DNA of 64,000 nucleotides from Streptomyces sp. NBC_01351 (GTDB lineage: Bacteria > Actinomycetota > Actinomycetes > Streptomycetales > Streptomycetaceae). Below, one piece after another: positions 31,714-41,125 of the stretch. The notes beneath the pieces are model-generated. The model had not been told where the DNA came from. It saw nothing but the letters and a program-made list of their open reading frames with translations, and did not search any database. The first letter of the stretch is position 1, and each line of letters starts with the position of its first letter. Both the position numbers and the translations under genes were made by a program. The stretch covers positions 7,197,501 to 7,261,500 of the forward strand of contig NZ_CP108356.1 in the NCBI RefSeq assembly GCF_036237315.1, written 5' to 3'.

Positions 31714-32361
31714 TCAGCCCCGGTGGGTGATGCCCTCGCCCGACCCGCCTTCCGGGTCGTCCCGTCGGCTGCCCGGGGACAGGACGGGATCGTCCAGCTC
31801 CACGATCCGGTAGCCGGCGCGGAGGCCCGCCGACCCGGGGGGTCTGCGCCATCGGCCCGGGGTCGCCTGCGCCGACCGGGCGCGCCGGGCTGCCGCGACC
31901 AGGGCCGCCACCGACGGGGCGTCGGCGCGCAGGCGGTTGAACCCGCGGACCGAGAGGCCGATGAGGTTCGCCGCAGCCGGCAAGGTCGCGCCCTTGCGGA
32001 TCGCGTTCAGCATCAGCTGCAGGGCGGCGGGGGTGGGCGTGGGTCCCGGGTTCGCACCGTGTGCCTCGGCCAGCGCCCGCGCTGCGCGGAGCGCCCCGGC
32101 GAAGCCGGCGTCGAGGACCAGCCACTCGCGCAGGGTGCGCTCGGAGACGCCGGCCGCGGCCGCGCACCCGGGGACGGTCAGTCCCTGGGCCGCCCCGCGG
32201 AGCGCGTCCGCCATCCGGGTGATCGTCTCCTCGCGCTGGCTGGGCGGCCGGCGGAGCGCGTCGCGCAGCGCCCGGTCGAGCTCCTCCTGGAAGCCCGTCC
32301 GGGCCACCACGCGGTCGGCCCACTCGTCCTGCTTCGCCTGGTGCCGTGCTTTTTCCTGCAC
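31714..32361 (-). CDS. Protein with two helix-turn-helix motifs, unknown role
   Basis: 215 residues from GTG 32361. Two similar HTH segments are visible: LTVPGCAAAAGVSERTLREW (about 62-81) and ATLPAAANLIGLSVRGFNRL (about 124-143), each followed by an Ala/Arg helix (GALRAARA; ALVAAARRA). This double pattern recalls terminase-small-subunit or transposase-like homeodomain proteins. The tail is Arg/Pro-rich. It lies 52 bases downstream of cchA on the same strand and may be read from the iron-controlled promoter. It is not part of the cch set I know. Confidence 0.6.
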   Translation of the reverse strand: MQEKARHQAKQDEWADRVVARTGFQEELDRALRDALRRPPSQREETITRMADALRGAAQGLTVPGCAAAAGVSERTLREWLVLDAGFAGALRAARALAEAHGANPGPTPTPAALQLMLNAIRKGATLPAAANLIGLSVRGFNRLRADAPSVAALVAAARRARSAQATPGRWRRPPGSAGLRAGYRIVELDDPVLSPGSRRDDPEGGSGEGITHRG

Positions 32362-32413
32362 GGGGCCGTCCCATCCGGTCGCCGAGCGCTGCAGCCGCGG
32401 CGAACGCGGCCGA

Positions 32414-33361
32414 TCAGGGCCGCCCGGTCAGATAGCCGCCCATCGAGGTGAAGTACTCGGACGCGGTCAGCTCCCGGCCGTCCTCGGTCCGTACGCGCGT
32501 GATGGCCAGCCCGTGGTTGCGGCCCGTGCGGGCCTCGGCGCCCGCGACGATGACCACGCCGTCGCCCTCGCGATAGAAGATGCGGCCGGGCGTACCGCCG
32601 TACCTGCCCTGCGACACGCACGCGGACAGGACTTCGAGCCGCTTGCCCCTGTGGAAGGTGAAGGCGCTGGGGTACGGCTCCGACTGCGCGCGGACCAGGC
32701 GGTCCAGTTCTTCCGCGGACCAGGTCCAGTCGATGCGGCTGTCCTCGACGGACCGCTTGTGGAAGAAGCTCGCCCGGGACCGGTCCTGCGGGGTGAACTC
32801 CGTCTGCCCCGACGCGATGAGGGCGAGCGCGCCGACCGTGACGGGTGCGATGAGGTCGACGGTCCGGTGGAAGAGGTCGGTGGCGGTGTCCCGCGGTCCG
32901 ACCGGCACCGCCTCCTGCCGCACGATGTCGCCGGCGTCGAGTTCGTCGTTCATCAGGTGCGCGGTGACGCCCACTTCTGTCTCGCCGTTGATGAGGGCCC
33001 AGATCAACGGGGAGAAGCCGGCGTACTTCGGCAGCAGGGCGTCGTGCACGTTCAGCGTGCCGTGGCGCGGGAGGCCGAAGATGCGCGGGGGGATCCACGT
33101 ACGCCAGTTGTTGGCGACGATGACGTCCGGATCGGCCTCCTTGAGGCGTGCGAACAGCTCGTCGTCATCGGGGCGGTTGCGGATCAGTACCGGGACGCCG
33201 TGCGCTTCGGCGAGGTCGGCGACGGAGTCGCTCCAGATCTTCTCGTAGGCGTGCTCGCTCTTGGGGTGCGTCACGACCAGCACCACGTCGTGCTCGGAGT
33301 CCAGGAGGGCTTGCAGGGTGCGATGCCCCCAGGTCTGGTAACCGAACATGACGACCCGCAT
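32414..33361 (-). CDS. cchA: N5-hydroxyornithine formyltransferase CchA
   Basis: 315 residues; GGAGG lies 7 bases before ATG 33361. Formyltransferase fold like methionyl-tRNA formyltransferase: catalytic Asn/His in TLNVHDALLPKYAGFSPL and the Asp in DELDAGDI. It transfers a formyl group from formyl-tetrahydrofolate to N5-hydroxyornithine, the first building block of coelichelin. Divergent from cchB, with two iron boxes in the 277-base gap between them. The gene order of the following locus is that of the S. coelicolor cch cluster. Confidence 0.93.
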   Translation of the reverse strand: MRVVMFGYQTWGHRTLQALLDSEHDVVLVVTHPKSEHAYEKIWSDSVADLAEAHGVPVLIRNRPDDDELFARLKEADPDVIVANNWRTWIPPRIFGLPRHGTLNVHDALLPKYAGFSPLIWALINGETEVGVTAHLMNDELDAGDIVRQEAVPVGPRDTATDLFHRTVDLIAPVTVGALALIASGQTEFTPQDRSRASFFHKRSVEDSRIDWTWSAEELDRLVRAQSEPYPSAFTFHRGKRLEVLSACVSQGRYGGTPGRIFYREGDGVVIVAGAEARTGRNHGLAITRVRTEDGRELTASEYFTSMGGYLTGRP

Positions 33362-33399
33362 GGGGTACCTCCTCGGATCAGGGGGGCTGGCAAATTCAG

Positions 33400-33418
33400 T
33401 TAAGCAAGGCTTGCCTAA
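33400..33418. promoter_or_regulatory. Iron box (DmdR/IdeR operator) near cchA
   Basis: TTAAGCAAGGCTTGCCTAA is a near-perfect 19-base dyad matching the actinobacterial iron box (TTAGGTTAGGCTMACCTAA type). It lies 39 bases upstream of the cchA start, so Fe-bound DmdR should block cchA transcription. Confidence 0.88.
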
Positions 33419-33506
33419 GCGCGCAATGAGGCCTGTGCGTAAGGGAGTTGACGATCATCGCCCTGTGGGTGGGTGCCCGATTTGCCTATCGACAGCTCCG
33501 CCTGAA

Positions 33507-33525
33507 TCAGCTTAGCCTTGCCTAA
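33507..33525. promoter_or_regulatory. Iron box (DmdR/IdeR operator) upstream of cchB
   Basis: TCAGCTTAGCCTTGCCTAA keeps the TTAG...CCTAA core of the iron box. It lies 114 bases upstream of the cchB ATG, consistent with control of the rightward cchB operon. Confidence 0.8.
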
Positions 33526-33638
33526 GTTCCGGGTCGTGGCTTCGTCGTGGTGCCCGATTTCCGTGCTTCCCGATGATCTACCGACGGCTACCCGCCTGCT
33601 CGGTACGGCGGCCCGCCCCCCCGCACGATGGGAGTGAC

Positions 33639-35000
33639 ATGGCACAGGCTCGTCCTGGCGAACCCCCGTTGATTCACGACCTCATTGGCATCGGCTTCGG
33701 CCCGTCCAACGTGGCCATGGCGATCGCGGTGAGCGAGCACAACTCACGCGTCGGCAGAGGGGAAGCGATCACCGCTCACTTCTTCGAGCAGCAGCCGCGC
33801 TTCGGCTGGCACCGGGGCATGCTCATCGACGACGCGACCATGCAGGTGTCCTTCCTCAAGGACCTGGTGACCCTCCGGAACCCGGCCAGCGAGTACAGCT
33901 TCCTGTGCTACCTGAAGAGCAGGGGGCGGCTGATCGACTTCATCAACCACAAGAATTTCTTCCCCCTGCGGATCGAGTTCCACGACTACCTCGAATGGTC
34001 CGCGGACAAGGTCGACGACATGGTCTCCTACGGCCACGAGGTCGTCGGCGTCACGCCCGTCGTGCGCGACGGAGTCGTGGAGCACCTCGACGTCACGGTC
34101 CGGTCGGGGGAGGGGCTCGCGCTGCACCGGGCCCGCAACCTCGTCATCGGCACCGGCCTGCGTCCCCTGATGCCGGACGGCGTGGAGCGCAGCGACCGCC
34201 TCTGGCACACCTCCGATCTGCTGACCAAGGTCGACGGCCTGGAGGGAGAGGGAGCCGCCCCCTCGCGGTTCATCGTCGTGGGCGCCGGGCAGAGTGCCGC
34301 CGAGAACGTCGCCTACCTGCACCGCCGCTTCCCCGAGGCCGAGGTCTGCGCCGTCTTCTCCCGGTACGGGTACAGCCCCGCCGACGACAGCAGCTTCGCC
34401 AACCGGATCTTCGACCCGGCGGCGGTGGGCGAGTACTTCGATGCGCCCGAGGACGTCAAGCGCAGGCTGATGGACTACCACGGGAACACCAACTACTCCG
34501 TGGTGGACATCGACCTGATCGACGACCTGTACCGGCAGATGTACCAGGGGAAGGTCCTCGGCACCGAGCGCCTGCGCTTCATCAACGTCTCCCGGCTGAC
34601 CGACGTCAGGGAGACGCCGGCCAGGGTCCACACCACCGTGCAGTCGCTCGTCACCGGAGAGGAAGCGTCCCTGGACGCGGACGTCGTGGTCTTCGCCACC
34701 GGCTACCGCCCCGCCGACCCGCTCGGCCTCCTCGGCGAGGTCGCCGATCGCTGCCTCTGCGACGACGAGGGCCGCGTCCGCGTCGAGCGCGACTACCGCG
34801 TCGCGACCGACCCCGAACTGCGCTGCGGAATCTACGTACAGGGCGGTACGGAGCACACGCACGGCATCACGTCGTCGCTCCTGTCCAACATCGCCATCAG
34901 GGTCGGCGAGATCCTCGACTCGCTCCTCGACCGGGGTCTCAAGTCCGATTCCGACGAGGTCAGAACGGTCGCCGACGGCACGGGCAGCGCGGCCCGCTAG
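33639..35000 (+). CDS. cchB: L-ornithine N5-monooxygenase CchB
   Basis: 453 residues from ATG 33639. Flavin-dependent N-hydroxylating monooxygenase: FAD motif GIGFGPSNVAMAIA, NADPH motif VVGAGQSAAENVAYL, and C-terminal ATGYRP. Substrate-site elements (MQVSFLKDLVTLRNP, NYSVVDIDLI) match ornithine hydroxylases such as PvdA/SidA. It makes N5-hydroxyornithine for CchA and for module 3 of CchH. First gene of the rightward operon. Confidence 0.95.
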   Translation: MAQARPGEPPLIHDLIGIGFGPSNVAMAIAVSEHNSRVGRGEAITAHFFEQQPRFGWHRGMLIDDATMQVSFLKDLVTLRNPASEYSFLCYLKSRGRLIDFINHKNFFPLRIEFHDYLEWSADKVDDMVSYGHEVVGVTPVVRDGVVEHLDVTVRSGEGLALHRARNLVIGTGLRPLMPDGVERSDRLWHTSDLLTKVDGLEGEGAAPSRFIVVGAGQSAAENVAYLHRRFPEAEVCAVFSRYGYSPADDSSFANRIFDPAAVGEYFDAPEDVKRRLMDYHGNTNYSVVDIDLIDDLYRQMYQGKVLGTERLRFINVSRLTDVRETPARVHTTVQSLVTGEEASLDADVVVFATGYRPADPLGLLGEVADRCLCDDEGRVRVERDYRVATDPELRCGIYVQGGTEHTHGITSSLLSNIAIRVGEILDSLLDRGLKSDSDEVRTVADGTGSAAR

Positions 35001-35065
35001 CCGCTCGGTGGCGTGTTCCGCCGATCATGCTTCCCGCGGGGGATCGAAGGGTAACGTACAGCGAC

Positions 35066-36124
35066 ATGGGCACGATTGCAGTCGAGCGCCCCCTGCTCAA
35101 GAGCACAACAGGGCTCCACCGCCGACGAGTTGTGGGGCTGGGGGCACTCGGGTTGATCCTCCTGACCGCAGTGGTGGTGTCGTTGGCCGTGGGTGCGCGC
35201 GCGCTCACTCCGGGGGAGGTGTGGCACGGGTTGCTGGCCGCGCCGGAGCCCGACCGGCGGCTCACCGAGATCAGACTCATCGTGCGGACGGTGCGGGTGC
35301 CCCGGACGGTGCTCGCGATCGTGGCGGGCATCGCCCTGGGGGTCGGCGGGGCGCTGATCCAGGGGTACACGCGCAACCCGATCGCCGACACGGGCCTGCT
35401 CGGGGTGAACGCGGGCGCCTCCTTCGCCGTGGTGACGGTGATCGCCCTGTTCGGGTTCGCCGACCCGCTCCAGTACGTCTGGTTCGCCTTCCTGGGGGCG
35501 GCGGTCGCCGGTGTCGTCGTGTTCGGGCTGGCGAGCATCGGCAGGGGGGCGGGCAACCCGTTGACGCTCGCCCTGGCCGGGCAGGGGGTCACGGTGTTCC
35601 TCGCGGCCATGACCACCGCGGTCTCGCTGACCGACAAGGCGGCGCTGAACGCGCTGCGCTTCTGGCACGCGGGCTCCGTGGCCGGCGTCGGCTTCGACGT
35701 CATCTGGCCGGTGACCGCGTTCATCGCGGTCGGGCTGGTACTGGCCCTGACCACGCTGCCCGCCATCAACCTGCTCAACCTGGGCGACGACGTGGCGCGC
35801 GGCCTGGGGGTGAACATCGCGCTGAGCCGGACCGTCGGCATCATCGCCATCACCCTGCTGGCGGGAGCGGCGACGGCGGCGTGCGGTCCGATCGCGTTCC
35901 TCGGCCTCATGGTGGCCCACGTGGCCCGCTACCTGACCGGGCCGGACTACCGCTGGCTGGTGCCGTACGCGGGTCTGCTCGGCGCGGTGGTCCTCCTGGT
36001 CTGCGATGTCGCGGGGCGCTTGCCGGTGCGGCCGGGGGAGTTGGACGCGGGTGTCGTCGTGGCCCTCCTCGGTGCGCCGTTCTTCGCCGTCCTGGTCTGG
36101 CGCGGAAAGTTCAGGACCGCGTGA
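35066..36124 (+). CDS. cchC: Ferric-siderophore ABC permease CchC
   Basis: 352 residues from ATG 35066. FecCD/BtuC-type permease with about nine to ten TM helices; motifs GVGGALIQGYTRNPIADTGLLGVNAGAS and the cytoplasmic coupling segment CGPIAFLGLMVAHVAR (quoted in part). It pairs with CchD, whose start overlaps its stop (GTGA). Import of ferric coelichelin. Confidence 0.94.
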   Translation: MGTIAVERPLLKSTTGLHRRRVVGLGALGLILLTAVVVSLAVGARALTPGEVWHGLLAAPEPDRRLTEIRLIVRTVRVPRTVLAIVAGIALGVGGALIQGYTRNPIADTGLLGVNAGASFAVVTVIALFGFADPLQYVWFAFLGAAVAGVVVFGLASIGRGAGNPLTLALAGQGVTVFLAAMTTAVSLTDKAALNALRFWHAGSVAGVGFDVIWPVTAFIAVGLVLALTTLPAINLLNLGDDVARGLGVNIALSRTVGIIAITLLAGAATAACGPIAFLGLMVAHVARYLTGPDYRWLVPYAGLLGAVVLLVCDVAGRLPVRPGELDAGVVVALLGAPFFAVLVWRGKFRTA

Positions 36125-37182
36125 ACGGGGCCGATGTGAAGCCGGTGGTGGCGCCGGGCGTGCGGCTCGGCCGGGTGTCGTTCGTCTGGCGGCCGTGGAT
36201 CGTGTGCGTCACGGTGCTGTTGGCGGCGGCCACGTTCCTCGTGTTCTGCCTGTCCATCGGCGTCGGGGACTTCCCCATCGGTCTGCCCCAGGTGATCGCC
36301 ACGATCCTCGGCCGGGGCGAGCAGGTCGACGAGTTCGTCGTCATGGACCTCAGGATGCCGCGCGCCCTGGCCGGATGCGTCGTGGGCATGGCGCTGGGGG
36401 TGTCCGGGGCGATCACCCAGTCCATCGCGCGCAATCCGCTGGCCAGTCCGGACATCCTGGGGATCACCGGGGGAGCCGGCGTGGTCGCGGTGTTCCTGGT
36501 GACGGTGTCGGGCGGGACCGCCGCGGCGGTCGTCAACTCCGTGGGCCTGTCCGGGGCGGCGCTCGCGGGCGGTCTCGGCACGGGTCTCCTCGTGTACTTC
36601 CTGGCGTGGCGGCGCGGGATCGACGGCTTCCGGCTCATCCTCATCGGGATCTCGGTGAGCGCCGTGATGCAGGCCGTCACGACCTGGCTGCTGGTGCAGG
36701 CCGACATCAGGGACGTGGCCCGGGCCCAGGCCTGGCTGATCGGCTCGCTGGACAACCGGTCGTGGGACGACGTCCGGGTGGCGGCCTGGTGCACGCTCGT
36801 CCTGATGGCCGTCGTGGTGTGCGTCGCGTTCCAGTTCAAACCGCTGCACCTCGGCGACGACGTGGCCGCGGGCCTCGGCGTCCGGTACACGAGGGTCCGG
36901 GCGGTGCTGCTCCTGTGCGCCGTGCTGCTGGCCGGCGCGGCGGTGAGCGCGGCGGGCCCGGTCCCGTTCGTCGCGCTGGTGGCGCCGCAGGTGGCGATGC
37001 GTCTGGCCAGGTGCCCGACACCGCCGATGGTGGCATCCGGGATGGTGGGAGCCCTGCTGTTGATCGGCGCGGACCTGGTCGCGCGCACGGCGCTGCCGAT
37101 CACGCTCCCGGTCGGCGTCGTCACCGCCGCGATCGGAGGGCCCTTCCTCGTCCATCTGCTGGTGCGGGCCAATCTCCGCTAG
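36121..37182 (+). CDS. cchD: Ferric-siderophore ABC permease CchD
   Basis: 353 residues from GTG 36121, overlapping the cchC stop by 4 bases, so translation is coupled. FecCD family: GVSGAITQSIARNPLASPDILG and the coupling helix region GPVPFVALVAPQVAMRL (in part). It forms the second half of the permease with CchC. Confidence 0.94.
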   Translation: MNGADVKPVVAPGVRLGRVSFVWRPWIVCVTVLLAAATFLVFCLSIGVGDFPIGLPQVIATILGRGEQVDEFVVMDLRMPRALAGCVVGMALGVSGAITQSIARNPLASPDILGITGGAGVVAVFLVTVSGGTAAAVVNSVGLSGAALAGGLGTGLLVYFLAWRRGIDGFRLILIGISVSAVMQAVTTWLLVQADIRDVARAQAWLIGSLDNRSWDDVRVAAWCTLVLMAVVVCVAFQFKPLHLGDDVAAGLGVRYTRVRAVLLLCAVLLAGAAVSAAGPVPFVALVAPQVAMRLARCPTPPMVASGMVGALLLIGADLVARTALPITLPVGVVTAAIGGPFLVHLLVRANLR

Positions 37183-37232
37183 CCGGTACACGTACACGCA
37201 CGTACACACGCACGTCCAGGTCAGGGGGACCC

Positions 37233-38072
37233 ATGGCGGTTGGGCACATCACCGGGATCGAGGCCGGGGGCGACGACGCCTCGCGGCTGGCGGCCAGGGG
37301 CGTCTCGGTCGGGTACGGCGGCCGGATCGTCATCGACGACCTCCACGTGGCGATCCCGCCCGGGGTGGTCACCACGATCATCGGCTCCAACGGCTGCGGG
37401 AAGTCGACCCTGCTGCGGACCCTGTCGCGGCTGCTCAAGCCGGTCAAGGGGACGGTCGTACTGGACGGCGAGGACATCGCCCGGCTCCGGACCAGGGACG
37501 TGGCGAAGAAGCTCGGCCTGTTGCCGCAGGCGCCGGTGGCGCCCGAGGGTCTGACGGTGGCCGACCTCGTCGCAAGGGGCCGCCATCCGCACCAGAGCTG
37601 GCTGCGCCAGTGGTCGTCGGACGATGCCGCCGTCGTGGAGCGGGCGCTGGCCATGACCGGGGTGTCCGACCTTGCCGACCGTCCGGTCGACGCGCTGTCC
37701 GGTGGGCAGCGCCAGCGCGTGTGGATCTCGATGACGCTGGCCCAGGGCACGGATCTGCTGCTGCTCGACGAGCCGACCACCTACCTGGATCTGGCGCACG
37801 CGATCGACGTGCTCGACCTGGTGGACGACCTGCACGAGTCCGGGTGCACGGTGGTCATGGTGCTGCACGACCTCAACCTGGCCACGCGGTACAGCGACAA
37901 CCTCATCGTGCTGAAGGCGGGAGCGATCCTGGCGCAGGGGCACCCCCGGGACGTGATCACGGCCGAGTTGCTGGGCGAGGCGTTCGGGCTGCGGGCCAAG
38001 GTGATCGACGATCCGGTGGGCGACCGGCCGCTCATCGTGCCGATAGGCCGAACCCACGTCCGGCTCGGCTAG
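37233..38072 (+). CDS. cchE: Ferric-siderophore ABC ATPase CchE
   Basis: 279 residues from ATG 37233. FepC-type ATPase: Walker A GSNGCGKST, Q-loop LLPQAPVAPEG, signature [11 protein letters not shown], Walker B LLLLDEPTTYLD and switch HDLN. It powers CchCD. Followed by a gap containing an iron box in front of cchF. Confidence 0.95.
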   Translation: MAVGHITGIEAGGDDASRLAARGVSVGYGGRIVIDDLHVAIPPGVVTTIIGSNGCGKSTLLRTLSRLLKPVKGTVVLDGEDIARLRTRDVAKKLGLLPQAPVAPEGLTVADLVARGRHPHQSWLRQWSSDDAAVVERALAMTGVSDLADRPVDALSGGQRQRVWISMTLAQGTDLLLLDEPTTYLDLAHAIDVLDLVDDLHESGCTVVMVLHDLNLATRYSDNLIVLKAGAILAQGHPRDVITAELLGEAFGLRAKVIDDPVGDRPLIVPIGRTHVRLG

Positions 38073-38116
38073 CGGCCTCGGCGGCGGGGTCACCGTGGAC
38101 AAAGATACGGGTCAAG

Positions 38117-38135
38117 TAAGGCTAGGCTAGCCTCA
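38117..38135. promoter_or_regulatory. Iron box upstream of cchF
   Basis: TAAGGCTAGGCTAGCCTCA matches the 19-base iron-box consensus at about 15 positions. It lies 71 bases upstream of the cchF start and implies a second iron-controlled promoter driving cchF-cchI. Confidence 0.85.
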
Positions 38136-38205
38136 GTTGGGCGCGGTAGGGTTTGGCTGCCCTCGGGTGGGGTGCAATGGATGGCACGAAAGCAAGGGAT
38201 TGCGG

Positions 38206-39264
38206 ATGCTGCTGCTCCATCGAACGACTCCTGTGAACTCCTGGCGGCGGACCGCGGCGGCACTGTCCACCGCGACCCTCGCCGTCGGCCTCCTCGCCGG
38301 ATGCGGTTCCGACGAGAAGGAACCGACCGACAAGAAGGGCAACGAGACCCCGGCCGCCGCCGGCGCCTTCCCGGTCACCGTGGACCACGCCTTCGGATCC
38401 ACGAAGGTCGCCAAGGCCCCGCAGCGGGTCGTCTCCGTCGGTTACACCGACGATCAGGCCATCCTGGCGTTCGGCATCAAACCGGTGGGCATGGTCGACC
38501 AGTACCCGAACCCGCCGGGAACGAGCCCCGACATCAACACCCAGTGGCCCTGGGTGAAAGACAAGTGGGGTGACACCCGTCCCGAGGTCGTCATGAACAA
38601 CGGCGACGCCGGTCCGAACTACGAGAAGATCGCCGCCCTGCGGCCGGACCTGATCATCGCGGTCTACTCCGAGATCGACCAGGCCGCCTACGACAAGCTC
38701 TCCAAGATCGCTCCGACGGTGGGCCGGACCAAGGCCGAGAAGGAGCCGTTCAGCGCTCCGTGGCAGGACAACGCGATCCACATCGCCAAGGCCCTGGGCC
38801 AGGAGGCCAAGGGGACCGAGCTGGTCAACGGCATCCAGGCCAAGCTCGACGCGGCCAAGAAGGCGCACCCCGAGTTCGCGAACCAGACCGCCGTCGCCCT
38901 GTCCTGGTACAAGGACTCCGCGGCCCCGTTCACCTCCACCGACGTCCGCGGCCGACTGGTGACGGGCACCGGCTTCACGTACCAGACCGAGATCGACAAG
39001 ATCGCGGACGGTAAGTTCTACACCACGCTCTCCCCCGAGCGCATGGACCTGATCGACGTCGACCGGATCTTCGTCATCAACGACAAGGCGGACACGGAAG
39101 CGTTGAAGAAGTTCGAACTGTTCACCAACCTCTCCGCGGTCAAGAACGGCAAGGTGTCCTACCTCCTGGACAGCGAGGGCCCGGCGGTCGGCGCGGCCAT
39201 GTCCCAGGGCACCCTGCTGTCCCTGCCGTACGCGATCGACGAACTCGTCAAGTCGGTCGGCTGA
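38206..39264 (+). CDS. cchF: Siderophore-binding lipoprotein CchF
   Basis: 352 residues; aaggg precedes ATG 38206. Lipobox GLLAGC near residue 27, then a class III periplasmic-binding-protein fold (FhuD/FepB type) with APQRVVSVGYTDDQAILAFG and a long linking helix. It captures ferric coelichelin at the cell surface and delivers it to CchCDE. The cchG start lies 2 bases past its stop. Confidence 0.94.
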   Translation: MLLLHRTTPVNSWRRTAAALSTATLAVGLLAGCGSDEKEPTDKKGNETPAAAGAFPVTVDHAFGSTKVAKAPQRVVSVGYTDDQAILAFGIKPVGMVDQYPNPPGTSPDINTQWPWVKDKWGDTRPEVVMNNGDAGPNYEKIAALRPDLIIAVYSEIDQAAYDKLSKIAPTVGRTKAEKEPFSAPWQDNAIHIAKALGQEAKGTELVNGIQAKLDAAKKAHPEFANQTAVALSWYKDSAAPFTSTDVRGRLVTGTGFTYQTEIDKIADGKFYTTLSPERMDLIDVDRIFVINDKADTEALKKFELFTNLSAVKNGKVSYLLDSEGPAVGAAMSQGTLLSLPYAIDELVKSVG

Positions 39265-39266
39265 GT

Positions 39267-41069
39267 GTGAGCACCACCGACACGCGGGTCGCCCCGTCCA
39301 CCCTGCGCACGACGACCGGGCGCGAGGCCGCCCGCTGGGTGCGGGCGCACTGCCGCGAAGTGCCGTGGCTGACGTCGGCCACCGTGTTCACCACGGTGGC
39401 CGGGGCGGCCCTCCAGGTACTCCCGCTGCTGCTGCTCGGCCGGGTCGTCGACGGCGTGGTCGCGGGCGGACCGCGTTCGGTGCTGGTCACGACGGGCGTG
39501 TTGATGGTGGCCGCCGCGCTCCTCGGCGCGGCGGCCACCGCCCTGTCGGCCTACCTGGTCGGGCGGCTCGGCGCCGATCTGCTCGCGCGCTTGCGCGAAG
39601 GCGCCGTACGCGCGGTGCTGGGGATGCCGAGCGAGCGGATCGAACAGGTCGGCCGGGGCGATGTGCTGTCCCGGGTCGGTGACGACGTGGCCGTGCTGTC
39701 CCGGGGCATCCGCACGGCCGTCCCCACCGTGTTCTCGGCGGGCGTGCTGGTGTTCATCGCCACCCTCGGCATGTTCGGTCTGGACTGGCGGCTCGGCCTG
39801 GCGGGCGCCTGTGCGCTGCCCGCCTACGCGCTGGCCCTGCGCTGGTACCTCCCCCGGTCCGCCCCGCTCTACCGCGAGCAGCGCGCCGTCCAGGCCGACC
39901 GCGCGCAGGCGCTGATCAGCGGACTGAACGGGATCGACACGGTCCGGGCGTACCGCCTGGAGGGAGCCGTCCGTGACAAGGTCACCAGCGAGTCGTGGCG
40001 CGTGCGCGAACTCGGCATCGAGGTGTTCCGGCTCTTCGGCCGGTTCGTCGGCAGGGAGAACCGGGCCGAGTTCATCGGACTGGTCCTGATCATCGTCGTG
40101 GGGTACGCGCTGCTGGAGGCCGATGCGGCCAGCCTGGGCGAGGTGTCGGCGGCCCCGTTGCTCTTCCACCGGCTGTTCACCCCGCTGGGCTCCATCATGT
40201 TCACCTTCGACGAGGCGCAGAAGTCGGGCGCGAGCCTGACCCGGCTGGTCGGGGTGCTGGGGGAGGCCGCGGACGACCGGCTGGTGGGCGCCCCGGGCGT
40301 CGCCCCGGCGGTGGAGGTGCCGGAGACCGGCATCCGGTACGCGGTGACGGTGGAGGGGCTGACGTTCCGGTATCCCGACAGCGAGGAGCCGGTGCTGCGG
40401 GACGTAGACCTGGCGATCCCGGCCGGTGGTTCGCTCGCCCTGGTGGGGGCGACGGGCGCGGGCAAGTCGACCCTGGCCGCGCTGATCGCCGGGATCGGGA
40501 CCCCGGGGGCCGGCTCGGTGCGCATCGGCTCCACCGACCTCGCCGGTCTGGACGAGGCCGGGGCGCGGGCCCTGGTGAGCATCCTGACGCAGGAGACGCA
40601 CGTGTTCTCCGGCCCGCTCGCCGACGACCTGCGGCTGGCCGCACCGCAGGCCACCGACGCCGAGCTGACGGACGCCCTGCGCACGGTCGGCGCCGACGGC
40701 TGGGTCGAGGCCCTGCCCGACGGGCTGAACACGCTGGTCGGCGAGGGGGGCGAACGCCTGGACGTCACCAAGGTCGCCCAGATCGCCCTGGCCCGGCTGG
40801 TGCTGGCCCGGTCGCCGGTGGTGGTCCTCGACGAGTCGACGGCGGAGGCGGGCAGCGAGGGCGCGGCCGAACTGGAGCGGGCCGTACTGGCCGCGTGTGC
40901 CGGCCGGACCACGCTGTTCGTGGCACACCGGCTGACACAGGCGATGGCGGCGGACCGGATCGCCGTGCTGGACGCGGGACGCGTGGTCGAACAGGGCACG
41001 CACGAGGAGCTGGTGGCTCTGGGCGGCCGGTACGCACGACTGTGGCAGGCCTGGCGCGAGGGTAGCTAG
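39267..41069 (+). CDS. cchG: ABC exporter half-transporter CchG (consensus ATP site, degenerate signature)
   Basis: 600 residues from GTG 39267. N-terminal six-TM domain (about 30-320) and C-terminal ATPase. Walker A is intact (GATGAGKST), and so are Walker B plus catalytic Glu (VVVLDEST) and the switch His (VAHRL). The LSGGQ signature is replaced by [17 protein letters not shown]. With CchI, which shows the opposite pattern, it should form a heterodimeric exporter for the apo-siderophore. Confidence 0.92.
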   Translation: MSTTDTRVAPSTLRTTTGREAARWVRAHCREVPWLTSATVFTTVAGAALQVLPLLLLGRVVDGVVAGGPRSVLVTTGVLMVAAALLGAAATALSAYLVGRLGADLLARLREGAVRAVLGMPSERIEQVGRGDVLSRVGDDVAVLSRGIRTAVPTVFSAGVLVFIATLGMFGLDWRLGLAGACALPAYALALRWYLPRSAPLYREQRAVQADRAQALISGLNGIDTVRAYRLEGAVRDKVTSESWRVRELGIEVFRLFGRFVGRENRAEFIGLVLIIVVGYALLEADAASLGEVSAAPLLFHRLFTPLGSIMFTFDEAQKSGASLTRLVGVLGEAADDRLVGAPGVAPAVEVPETGIRYAVTVEGLTFRYPDSEEPVLRDVDLAIPAGGSLALVGATGAGKSTLAALIAGIGTPGAGSVRIGSTDLAGLDEAGARALVSILTQETHVFSGPLADDLRLAAPQATDAELTDALRTVGADGWVEALPDGLNTLVGEGGERLDVTKVAQIALARLVLARSPVVVLDESTAEAGSEGAAELERAVLAACAGRTTLFVAHRLTQAMAADRIAVLDAGRVVEQGTHEELVALGGRYARLWQAWREGS

Positions 41070-41125
41070 CCCACCCTGATCCGGGTTGGGCAACTTGTAG
41101 GTCTGGAAGGGGCGTTGAGACTTCG

